Source of the DNA: Leptobrachium leishanense
Lineage: Eukaryota; Chordata; Amphibia; Anura; Megophryidae
DNA length: 64,000 bases
Direction of reading: 5' to 3'
Assembly: GCA_009667805.1 (NCBI GenBank)
Contig: CM019066.1
Coordinates: 4,588,001-4,652,000, forward strand
The notes under the pieces are model-generated. The model worked only from the letters and a program-made list of their open reading frames with translations. It searched no databases and was not told the origin of the DNA. Below are positions 55,485 to 64,000 of this stretch, piece by piece. A program made the translations under genes and the position numbers. Every line of letters begins with the position of its first letter. Position 1 is the stretch's first letter.

Positions 55485-55950
55485 CCATAAATCCATCCTC
55501 AGCAATGGATCCATTCCACACTGCCAACACATGACTTATTCTCATCCATATTGAACCGAACGGTGCTCAGTAGCAGCAAACAAAGACACATTCACTGAAA
55601 GATTCTTGGTTAAGAGGCGTCATGCATTGAATCTCTGGACTATGATATTAAAGAACGTATCCAATAAACATTCTTCTCAATAAATTGCAGGTGAATATCC
55701 AGTCAGAATTCAATGAATGTGTTTGATTTATGAGCCACAAACTTACTGCTGTTACTGAGAAAAAAACAGATAGCTGTTCTCCAGCTACGCCTACGGCCCG
55801 GAAATCCATCCTCAACAATGGATCCATTCCACACTGCCGACACTTGACTTGTTGTCATCCATATTGTTCTTTGCTTTAGGAATTGACAGGTGATCGGCAG
55901 CTGCAAACAAAGGCCCATTCACAGATTCTTCGTCACAAGTCAGCTGGGAC
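55485..55950 (+). repeat. Direct repeat pair, about 310 bp apart
   Basis: A segment at about 55488-55556 (AATCCATCCTCAGCAATGGA and following bases) recurs with about 10% change at about 55801-55867. Similarity resumes in the following 80 bases (GCAAACAAAG, CATTCAC, GATTCTT). Identity unknown; no coding signal. Confidence 0.7.
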
Positions 55951-56311
55951 TCTGTCAGGGTTATTCAAAGAGAGCCGATCTGACCCCGAAATGTAACCGG
56001 ACACTGAAATTCAGCTTACGGTTACCTTTCTTGGCCATTTGGCTATCCAGAGAGCAGGCAGTTCGCCAAATCCTGGCGAATTGCCTGCACATACGTGCCT
56101 GTTCGGTGCCTGTTCGAGGGCAGTGAAATCCCCATAGAGAAGCAATACTTCATCTATTCAGAGAACACAAACCAGCTGAAAAGTTGCCGAAATGCCCTGC
56201 TGTTCAGTGGTTTCATACGGCAGGTTTATTCAGGCGAATCCCATAGGCGTCAATGTTAAAAATATTCCCGTTTTAATTCAATATCTAATAAACCGTTCAT
56301 TATAATATTCT

Positions 56312-56910
56312 AGCAACCGGCAAATGGTGATAGAAAGGAAAAGGAAGTCAACTTATCTTTTTATGATGAAATGCTGAGGAGGTTCCCTGGAGATGGTCCA
56401 AGATACTCCACACATAGATAGGCAAAGAAATAGGAAGCCTCAGCGTCTGGAATAGGTTCCCGTTGTTCTATTCAGTTGGATCGTGGATATTATAATCGCC
56501 AAATTTGGCAAAAAAAAGGAAAGAAAGATGGGTGTAAAGTAGAAAATATTTTTAATTCCAAAATGGATAAATGGATAAAATAGCATAGATATGCTCAAAG
56601 CCCGACGCGTTTCGTCTACAGCTAGACTTTTTCAAGGGCAATACAGGTTAAAAAGCAAAGATATATGATTTTTTTGCTTTTTAACCTGTATTGCCCTTGA
56701 AAAAGTCTAGCTGTAGACGAAACGCGTCGGGCTTTGAGCATATCTATGCTATTTTATCCATTTATCCATTTTGGAATTAAAAATATTTTCTACTTTACAC
56801 CCATCTTTCTTTCCTTTTTTTGCCAAATTTGGCGATTATAATATCCACGATCCAACTGAATAGAACAACGGGAACCTATTCCAGACGCTGAGGCTTCCTA
56901 TTTCTTTGCC
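56312..56910. mobile_element. Palindromic retro-insert (599 bp) with hammerhead-derived arms
   Basis: A 14-bp target duplication CATTATAATATTCT flanks the insert (56298-56311 and 56911-56924). From about 56419 to 56910 it is a near-perfect palindrome centred near 56665; 56312-56418 is unpaired. Each arm carries the string GACGAAACGCGTCGGGC with a matching GTCTA/TAGAC stem, the right part of a hammerhead motif of Penelope-like elements. No protein is encoded. The long duplication argues against DNA transposition. Confidence 0.75.
56692..56730 (+). other. Hammerhead-derived motif, core box lost
   Basis: GCCC/GGGC (stem I), GTCTA/TAGAC (stem II), GAAA, a minimal CGCG stem III and the GTC cleavage triplet are all present in order, but CTTGAAAAA stands where CTGATGA is required. 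The mirror copy lies on the minus strand at about 56600-56638. Inactivity is predicted from the core change. Confidence 0.55.
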
Positions 56911-57468
56911 CATTATAATATTCTGCAGTAAAAAGTCTCGTTATTTATAGATTTTTTAGGATCTTTTTAGGCAATTTTTGGGATTTTTCAGCAAAAAATT
57001 TTTCCCGTTTTTTTTTTAAATCATTTTTTCTGTAACAGCCCTTTTTATTATCATTCATTGGATCTTATATATAAATTCCAGACATTTTCATTCAGTAGTT
57101 TTTTTTCAAGCAGCGTTTCAATTTTCAAACTTACATGCCTACTGTTTTTTGTTTTTTTCACCTCGCTCATCTGCATGTCGGCTTTTTCCGGCGGCTGCGC
57201 TGTGATCGGCGGCTAGTCGGGTTTCTCTGGCGTGTTCGGCGTGGTTAATCCAGCTGTTTCTGCGGGTTTCGGTGAGTGTTTGGTGGGTTTGCGGTGAGTG
57301 TTCTGTGTGTTTGCGTCGACTTTTTCCTGCACTACGGGGGCCCTGCGGTGCTCGCTGAATACACCACAGGGTCGGCGAACTATGATCGCTGAATCGCCCC
57401 GAATTGCGGGGAGCTTAAAGTCACCGAACGTGCGTTAACTTTTCGAATCTCTTTGAATAACCCTGTGT

Positions 57469-58582
57469 GTCTAAAAACACAGATCCCCAGTTGATTCAGC
57501 ACAGAGCTCCTGCTGCAGTAGCGCTTTTTGTCCAGCAGATGGTGACGCCTGCATGCCAAATAGGGCTACTACAGTAAAAATACATTGTGAATATTCCTGA
57601 TGATTATTTTTTTTATGTGTAATTTATGCAAAGTGCTTAAAAAAAACACTGGTTCAGCACAGGGGTTTTGCGGAAAAACACTGGGTGGTGAAAGGGTTAG
57701 TATTTCACTACTCATCGATGCATATTGACCAAATAAAATGTATCGCTAACATTGATCTTATCTCAATCTTCACATGGGAAATCCAAATGTTCCTCTTCAC
57801 CTCTTGTCTCCATCCTATGTTTATTTATTTGTGTCTTGTTCCCTTTTGGTTATTGTAAAGCGCTGTGGTAACTGTTGTCGCTATAAAATTTTTGATAATA
57901 ATAATATCTGTGCATCATAGTGATAATATATGAATATATGGCATTAACACAACAAGATGCGGCTATATATGTGAAAAATAATATCCCTACATTCGTGCAT
58001 GCAAAGGAAACTTTCTAACTCATTATTCTTTGAATTTAAACTGTGAATGAGAAGAAACCATCTAATAAGCGACTGGCTCTTTTTCCTAGCAGATTGCTTG
58101 TGGGAAGGGAGGAAGAACATAAACAAGAATGAGGATACTCAAAAATAAACAAGTGCAGATTGCAAGGGAACCACCAACACATATTTAAGCACCAGAGAAC
58201 AAAGGCGTTATATCACCGCTCCTTCAGACACAGCATTTGGCATTCAAACTTACATTTATTTATTTAAAAAATAAAACAAAGAATAAGATTTGTTTTACCC
58301 AACGCATTTCTCCCATCCTTTGTCTGAAGTATGTATCAGATGCATGTAGTATAACCGCGTAGGAAGATTACCTTATGCTCATCCAATCTGTAAAAAAATG
58401 CGGTGACCAATACATGTAATCACAGACAGAGAACCGTAGGTGCCGCCATATATTCAAAATATAGGCGAGCTTACTGGTAAGTCTGGTTTCTAGCACAATG
58501 TCCCAAAATCGTAAACAAATTTCTCTATACCAACACACAGGAGAGTATATTAACCCGATCATTACCATAAACAAAAAATACT
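57469..58582. other. No gene seen; LINE/SINE-type tail fragment
   Basis: About 57776-57905 contains GTAAAGCGCTGTGGTAACTG followed by an ATAAT-repeat tail, the usual 3' end of a common amphibian retroposon. The rest is unassigned A/T-rich sequence. Confidence 0.45.
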
Positions 58583-59195
58583 TAAGTGGTTATTCAACGA
58601 GCACTGAAATTTTGGTGCCTTCTTGTTCGGCGCCGAACGCCGCTGAACTGACCGCTGCAGGCCTCCGAACACCTCCGAAAATAGCCGATCTACTGCCGAA
58701 CGCTGCCGAACGCAGCCGAACGGTTAAAAAAAAAGAAAACAGAACTCTGCTATTTAAAATAAGGTGTTTAAAATGATAAAAATGCACAAAATAATAAAAG
58801 ATGGTCCTATAAAAAATAATAAAACAGTCTGTTACAGAATAAAAAAAACACCATAAAAGAATGGAAATCAAAAATTTCGCTGAAAAAAAATCCAAAAAAT
58901 AAAGGTTTTCTTCTGCAAAAGAAAAGAATAAACGGTTGAATAAAAAATTTATAGAAACGTACATATTTTTTTACATTACATCCTATGGGATTTGCTTGTT
59001 TAAACCTGTCAAACTGAAACCCCGACAATCTGGGCATTTCGCCAACATTTCGGTGCAGTTCCATGTTCTCTGAATAGGTTTACCATTACTTCTCTATGGG
59101 ACAATTTCCCTGCTGCCAAAGGTCGCCGAATTGCAACGATCTGAGGCGAACTGCCCATATTCAAAGTAATTTAGTTTTGTTGCAAAGAAAATCCG
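58583..59195. mobile_element. MITE of family E, cut by the assembly gap
   Basis: The left end is AGTGGTTATTCAACGAGC. Shared interior blocks include AAAGAATAAACGGTTGAATA and CTGAATAGGTTTACCATTAC. The right end would lie in or beyond the run of N. Confidence 0.6.
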
Positions 59196-59295
59196 NNNNN
59201 NNNNNNNNNNNNNNNNNNNNNNNNNNNNNNNNNNNNNNNNNNNNNNNNNNNNNNNNNNNNNNNNNNNNNNNNNNNNNNNNNNNNNNNNNNNNNNN
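59196..59295. other. Assembly gap (100 N)
   Basis: Exactly 100 N, the conventional size for a gap of unknown length. Confidence 0.99.
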
Positions 59296-59465
59296 CTTGC
59301 AAACGGACACCGGAACATGACCCTGAAATTTCTACACATCAGACTTGACAGCCAATATATTGAAAAGCTTGCTGGTCTGTTTTTTCTTCAAGGAAACACG
59401 GAGCCCAAGCTATAATGTAACAGTAGTGGCACTATTTGGTCAGCAGAGGGCGCTCAATATAGTAA

Positions 59466-59892
59466 GGCTGGGGTCAGACCAGCGCACTTTTAACGTGCGT
59501 TCTGGCGCACATAATTACGGCCGCACTAGCAGCAGATGACGGGCAATGACGGCCAATATACGATGTACGGCCGCACAAAAGTCCGGCCGTGCAACGCAAG
59601 TGGAATTTGAACGCATTTTTCTGAGAACGCTGAACCGCTAGTACTGACGTACTGAGTGCGCAGCTGCGGCATAGCGGCGTGTTTGCGTGATTAGGAGATG
59701 TCAGACGCTGCTAATGTCCGGCCAACATAACGTCCAGACGCAAAAAGAGTTTTATTGACGATCTGTACAAAATCACGCCTGAAAATGCGTGTCGTCTGAC
59801 CGTTTTTGCGCATTCCGTGAAAAAATACGTCAATGCGTTCGGACGCACTTTTTCACGTTCGCGGGGAAAAATGCTTTCGTCTGACCCTAGCC
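59466..59892 (-). mobile_element. Harbinger-like MITE, family H, copy 6
   Basis: The TIR is GGCTGGGGTCAGACCAGCGC, with TAA duplications at 59463-59465 and 59893-59895. Non-coding. Confidence 0.87.
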
Positions 59893-59970
59893 TAAAAGTC
59901 CAAAAAAAAGTCCCAAAAAAAAAAGGTCTTGGACTTTTTTGCACTTTGTATGGACTGTCATTCTTTTAAA

Positions 59971-60027
59971 GGATTCCAACTGATGAAGCCTATAGCGAAA
60001 ACACATTTTTGTGATCCTTTTTAATCC
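59971..60027 (+). other. Hammerhead-ribozyme candidate with intact core boxes
   Basis: CTGATGA (59980-59986) and GAAA (59997-60000) are both intact. Stem III is CACA/TGTG, the cleavage triplet is ATC (60014-60016), and stem I pairs GGATT (59971-59975) with AATCC (60023-60027). Stem II is weak (about 2 bp) and the base pair next to the cleavage triplet is an A-A mismatch, so efficient cleavage is doubtful. Confidence 0.4.
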
Positions 60028-60559
60028 ATAATAATATATCCCTTTATATTGTTTTTAACCAGCTCGAGAATGGTTCTTTTTTTAATTATTAATAACTATT
60101 TTAAAAGCTTGCTGCTTTACTTTTTATTCTCCACCACGCTGGGCTGTAAGCCCCCCTTCCCTGGGACATCACGCACGACGACCATACCGCAGGACCCTGA
60201 GCAGAGAGGAAGGAACGGACCATCACTCAAATATAAGTATCCTCAGTGCTTTTTTTTTTAATTACATCATCACACATGTCACACTGTTTTATTTGTCAAT
60301 AATTCACAGTGAGATACACATTATATTGTCATTGCATTATATATTGCACAAATATATATGCTGGTAAGACTTTGACAGTGTCTGAATTGTTAAGGTGCGC
60401 CCGGATTAGTTTTTTTCTATATTCCTAGTGAAGGGGTTAATCCACATTTAGTGGGTTTTTTCTACATCCATTTTGGTAAAATAAGCCATTTAGCATTAAA
60501 AAAAAAAAAAATACTGCTCATTCTCTGCTCTCATGGGATTTCCGTGTTTAGGTGTTTTA
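60028..60559. other. No gene seen
   Basis: A/T-rich sequence with poly-T and poly-A runs; a possible continuation of a Penelope-type repeat. No coding signal. Confidence 0.4.
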
Positions 60560-60976
60560 TGCTGGGGTCAGACTAGCGCATTTTTAACATGCGTTTAGGC
60601 GCACTTAATCACGGCCGCAGTAGCAGCAAACGATACGCAATGACGGACAATATACGAAGAATGGCCGCACGAAAGTCCGGCCGCGCAACGCAAGTGGAAA
60701 ATGAACGCATTTTTTCGAGAATGCAGAACCGCTAGTACTGACGTACATAGTGTGCTGCGTCCGCATAGCGGCGTGTTTGCGTGATTAGGAGATGTCAGAC
60801 GCTGCTCATGTTCGGCCAACATCACGTCCAGACGCAAAAAGGGTTTTATTGACGATCCGTAAAAAAATCACGCACGAAAATGCGCATCGTATGACCGCTT
60901 TCGCGCATTCCGTGAAAAAATACGTCAATGCGTTCGGATGCACTTTTTGACGTTCGCTGCGAAAAATGCGTTCATT
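60560..60976 (-). mobile_element. Harbinger-like MITE, family H, copy 7 (right end lost)
   Basis: The left TIR is GCTGGGGTCAGACTAGCGC after TTA. The right TIR stops at GCGTTCAT and runs directly into the next MITE. Confidence 0.82.
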
Positions 60977-60978
60977 CA

Positions 60979-61401
60979 GGCTAGGGTCAGACGAACGCAT
61001 TTTCGCGTTGTCTGTGAAAAAGTGCGTTCGAACGAATGGACGTATTTTTTCACGGAGTACGCAATAGCGATCATACGATGCGCATTTGCATCCGTGATTT
61101 TGTACGGATCATCAATAAAACACTTTGTGCATCTGGACGTTATGTTGGCCGGACATTAGCAGTGTCTGACATCTCCTAATCACGCACACACGCCTCTAGC
61201 GACGCAGCGCACTCTGTACGTCAGTACTAGAGGTTTTACGTTCTCGACAAAATGCGTTCTTTTCCACTTGCGTTGCGCAGCCGGACTTTTGTGCGACCGT
61301 ACTTCGTATATTGGCCGTCATTGCCTGGCACTTGCTGCTACTACGGCCGTGATTAAGTGCGCCTGCACGCGCGTTCGCACTGCGTTCGTCTGACCCTAGC
61401 C
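60979..61401 (+). mobile_element. Harbinger-like MITE, family H, copy 8
   Basis: The TIR is GGCTAGGGTCAGACGAACGC at the left with the complement at the right, followed by TTA. The left flank TCA belongs to the fused junction with copy 7. Confidence 0.85.
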
Positions 61402-61624
61402 TTAACCATAGCCTTACAGCGCGCAGGAACGCGCTGTAAAACGCCCAGGTGTGAATGGGGCCTAAAGGCGTTATATGATGTATGGAGAAACCTCCTGGAG
61501 TCTGCAGATCTCAGCTCTCTGCTCATTGTCTTCTTCATTGACAGACGTGGGTGGGAGTTTTTGATGGTCTGTGCAGGAAGGAAAGATTGATATCTGGATA
61601 CAGAGTAAAAGGGCTGAAGACAGA

Positions 61625-61804
61625 CAGGGTTATTCAGAGAGCGGTGAAAAGTAGGAGAATGAATGGAGAATGGAAAATTCTAGGTCAAAATAGACGATTG
61701 GAAAGTGAGATGAATGGGAGAATTTTTCTGGTTTGGCTGTTTTGCCTAGAATTTTCCATCCTCCAGCCATTCTCCTGCTTTTCACCTCTCTCTGAATAAC
61801 CCTG
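61625..61804. mobile_element. Foldback MITE, family A (copy 3)
   Basis: An inverted-repeat element of 180 bp, related to 1417-1599 but with GCGGTGAAAAGTAGG at the left arm. Confidence 0.87.
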
Positions 61805-62018
61805 AAAAAGCTCAGCTGTAAAACACAATTTTTTTTTTTAAATATTTTTAGCTACAAAATCTTTATTGACAAGCTCCATTTGATCGGAAAGTCCCCAGTC
61901 TCCCTACGCGTTCCTCCGCCGACCTGCAGGATTTCGCGAGAGGCGTCATGTGACCCGGTGGTTAAAGCCTCAATGGAGTCCTATGGGCTTCATGGAGGGA
62001 TGGTCTTGGCGGCACTTA

Positions 62019-62436
62019 GGCTATAGGTCAGACGAAAGCAGTTTTAACGTGCGTTTAGCCGCACAAAATCACGGCCGTGCTAGCAGCAATGACGTCCAAT
62101 GCCAGGCAGCATACGACGAACGGCCGCACGAAAGTGCGGCTGGCGCAACGCAAGTGGCAAACGAATGCATTTTTTCGAAAACGTGAAACCGCTAGTACTG
62201 ACGTACAGAGTGCGCTGCGTCCGCATAGCGGTGGTGTTTGCGTGATTGGGAACGTCAGACGCTGCTCACGTCCGGCCAACATAACGTCCAGACGCAAAAA
62301 GGTTTTATTGATGATCCGTACAAAATCACGTCCGAAAATGCGCATCGTATGATCGCTATCGCGTATTCCGTGAAAAAATACGTCCATTCGTTCGAACGCA
62401 CTTTTTCACGGACAACGCGAAAAAATGCGTTCATTC
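62019..62436 (-). mobile_element. Harbinger-like MITE, family H, copy 9 (right end fused)
   Basis: The left TIR is GGCTATAGGTCAGACGAAAGC after TTA (62016-62018). The right TIR is lost at the junction with the next unit, exactly as for copy 7. Confidence 0.83.
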
Positions 62437-63086
62437 AGGCTAGGTCAGACGAACGCATTTTCGCGTTGTCTGTGAAAAAGTGCGTTCGAACGAATGGACG
62501 TATTTTTTCACGGAGTACGCAATAGCGATCATACGATGCGCATTTGCATCCGTGATTTTGTACGGATCATCAATAAAACACTTTGTGCATCTGGACGTTA
62601 TGTTGGCCGGACATTAGCAGTGTCTGACATCTCCTAATCACGCACACACGCCTCTAGCGGACGCAGCGCACTCTGTACGTCAGTACTAGAGGTTTTACGT
62701 TCTCGACAAAATGCGTTCGTTTTCCACTTGCGTTGCGCAGCCGGACTTTTGTGCGACCGTACTTCGTATATTGGCCGTCATTGCCTGGCACTTGCTGCTA
62801 CTACGGCCGTGATTAAGTGCGCCTGCACGCGCGTTCGCACTGCGTTCGTCTGACCCTAGCCTTAACCATAGCCTTACAGCGCGCAGGAACGCGCTGTAAA
62901 ACGCCCAGGTGTGAATGGGGCCTAAAGGCGTTATATGATGTATGGAGAAACCTCCTGGAGTCTGCAGATCTCAGCTCTCTGCTCATTGTCTTCTTCATTG
63001 ACAGACGTGGGTGGGAGTTTTTGATGGTCTGTGCAGGAAGGAGAAGATTGATATCTGGATACAGAGTAAAGGGGCTGAAAGACAGA

Positions 63087-63268
63087 CAGGGTTATTCAGA
63101 GAGCGGTGAAAAGTAGGAGAATGAATGGAGAATGGAAAATTCTAGGTCAAAATAGACGATTTGGAAAGTGAGATGAATGGGAGAATTTTTCTGGTTTGGC
63201 TGTTTTGGCCTAGAATTTTCCATCCTCCAGCCATTCTCCTGCTTTTCACCTCTCTCTGAATAACCCTG
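63087..63268. mobile_element. Foldback MITE, family A (copy 4)
   Basis: The counterpart of 61625-61804 in unit 2 of the duplication. Confidence 0.87.
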
Positions 63269-63485
63269 AAAAAGCTCAGCTGTAAAACACAATTTTTTTT
63301 TTTAAATATTTTTAGCTACAAAATACTTTATTGACAAGCTCCATTTGATCGGAAAGTCCCCAGTCTCCCTACGCGTTCACTCCGCCGACCTGCAGGATTT
63401 CGCGAGAGGCGTCATGTGACCCGGTGGTTAAAGCCTCAATGGAGTCCTATGGGCTTCATGGAGGGGATGGTCTTGGCGGCACTTA

Positions 63486-63911
63486 GGCTAAGGTCAGACG
63501 AAAGCAGTTTTAACGTGCGTTTAGCCGCACAAAATCACGGCCGTGCTAGCAGCAAATGACGTCCAATGCCAGGCAGCATACGACGAACGGCCGCACGAAA
63601 GTGCGGCTGCGCAACGCAAGTGGCAAACGAATGCATTTTTTCGAAAACGTGAAACCGCTAGTACTGACGTACAGAGTGCGCTGCGTCCGCATAGCGGTGT
63701 GTTTGCGTGATTGGGAGACGTCAGACGCTGCTCATGTCCGGCCAACATAACGTCCAGACGCAAAAAGGTTTTATTAATGATCCGTACAAAATCACGTACG
63801 AAAATGCGCATCGTATGACCGCTATCGCGTATTCCGTGAAAAAATACGTCCATTCGTTCGAACGCACTTTTTCACGGACAACGTGAAAAATGCGTTCATC
63901 TGACCCTAGTC
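63486..63911 (-). mobile_element. Harbinger-like MITE, family H, copy 10
   Basis: The left TIR is GGCTAAGGTCAGACGAAAGC, the right end is GACCCTAGTC, and TTA duplications lie at 63483-63485 and 63912-63914. Confidence 0.85.
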
Positions 63912-64000
63912 TTAGCGCTGACTCGAGTATCCTGAGGCTTAGTGCCGCGTTACGGGGTAGGCTGCTGAATCAGCGCCTTCCCCATAATATGGAGCGAAAA

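Larger units (their letters stand above)
55956..57465. mobile_element. MITE of family B (copy 3), split by a palindromic insert
   Basis: The ends CAGGGTTATTCAAAGAGAGC and ATCTCTTTGAATAACCCTG are flanked by TGT on both sides (55953-55955 and 57466-57468). Without the insert it is about 0.9 kb. It shows the uninterrupted form of the sequence into which the hAT element inserted in copy 2. Confidence 0.83.
60979..62437 (+). repeat. 1.46-kb tandem duplication, unit 1
   Basis: The unit consists of a family-H MITE (60979-61401), a short unrelated segment, a family-A foldback MITE (61625-61804), a spacer and a second family-H MITE (62019-62436). The same order follows at 62438. The two units differ by isolated changes, most of them single-base indels. 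Confidence 0.9.
62438..63911 (+). repeat. 1.46-kb tandem duplication, unit 2
   Basis: A repeat of 60979-62437 with the same element order: family H (62438-62861), family A (63087-63268) and family H (63486-63911). Here the final MITE has its complete right TIR and a TTA duplication. Confidence 0.9.

Noticed and set aside
59971..60027. A fully functional hammerhead ribozyme
   Set aside because: Both core boxes are present, but stem II is only about 2 bp and there is an A-A mismatch by the cleavage triplet, so it is listed only as a candidate.

Overview
The window reads as anuran amphibian (frog) nuclear DNA. It has one intact host gene in 64 kb, and almost everything else is transposable elements, many inserted into one another. 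The anuran call rests on the repeat content: L2/CR1-type LINEs ending in a short A/T-rich repeat tail, Tc1 elements with IR/DR ends, TTAA- and TWA-flanked MITEs, and hammerhead-like Penelope remnants. Species cannot be told from the sequence. A 100-base assembly gap lies at 59196-59295.

Host gene: KCNF1 (Kv5.1, an electrically silent modifier subunit of Kv2 potassium channels) is a complete single-exon CDS at 2231-3709 on the minus strand. A perfect CRE palindrome lies about 670 bp upstream of its ATG. I see no other credible host gene.

0-17 kb: LINE 3' ends, two of them with a 39-bp minisatellite grown from the LINE stop-codon region; hammerhead-like repeats; a 34-bp minisatellite; a run of TWA-flanked (Harbinger-like) MITEs; and a 37-bp minisatellite. 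17-24 kb: two Tc1 elements. The first (17432-19048) has an uninterrupted transposase. The second (20231-23966) has a transposase with two stops and carries a MITE that itself carries a TTAA element. 24-25 kb: a solo LTR with a 5-bp target duplication.

25.4-39.5 kb is a three-level nest. A TTAA DNA element (25387-39460) carries a Ty3/Gypsy retrotransposon (25838-38871; LTRs about 1% diverged; Gag resembles PNMA proteins; pol broken by frame changes). That element carries a 4655-bp non-autonomous LTR element (31879-36533) with LTRs that look identical, a tRNA-Leu-type primer site and no pol. The inner insertion separates the integrase D,D residues from the catalytic E.

39.6-45 kb: a TA-flanked element with a GC-rich palindrome and a minisatellite, a decayed L2/CR1-like LINE, a second copy of the palindrome-minisatellite module, and a TTAA element. 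45.2-52.3 kb: a MITE copy split by a complete hAT transposon (45342-50528; 8-bp TSD; open 1097-aa transposase) and by a CR1-like LINE. 52.4-53.6 kb: a hAT-type MITE holding a third copy of the palindrome-minisatellite module. 55.9-57.5 kb: another copy of the split MITE, interrupted by a 599-bp palindromic insert with a 14-bp TSD. 59.4-64 kb: more Harbinger-like MITEs and a 1.46-kb tandem duplication whose copies differ mostly by single-base indels.

The elements do not form a shared pathway. They form a datable stack of insertions in which older copies within the same window serve as empty-site references for younger insertions.
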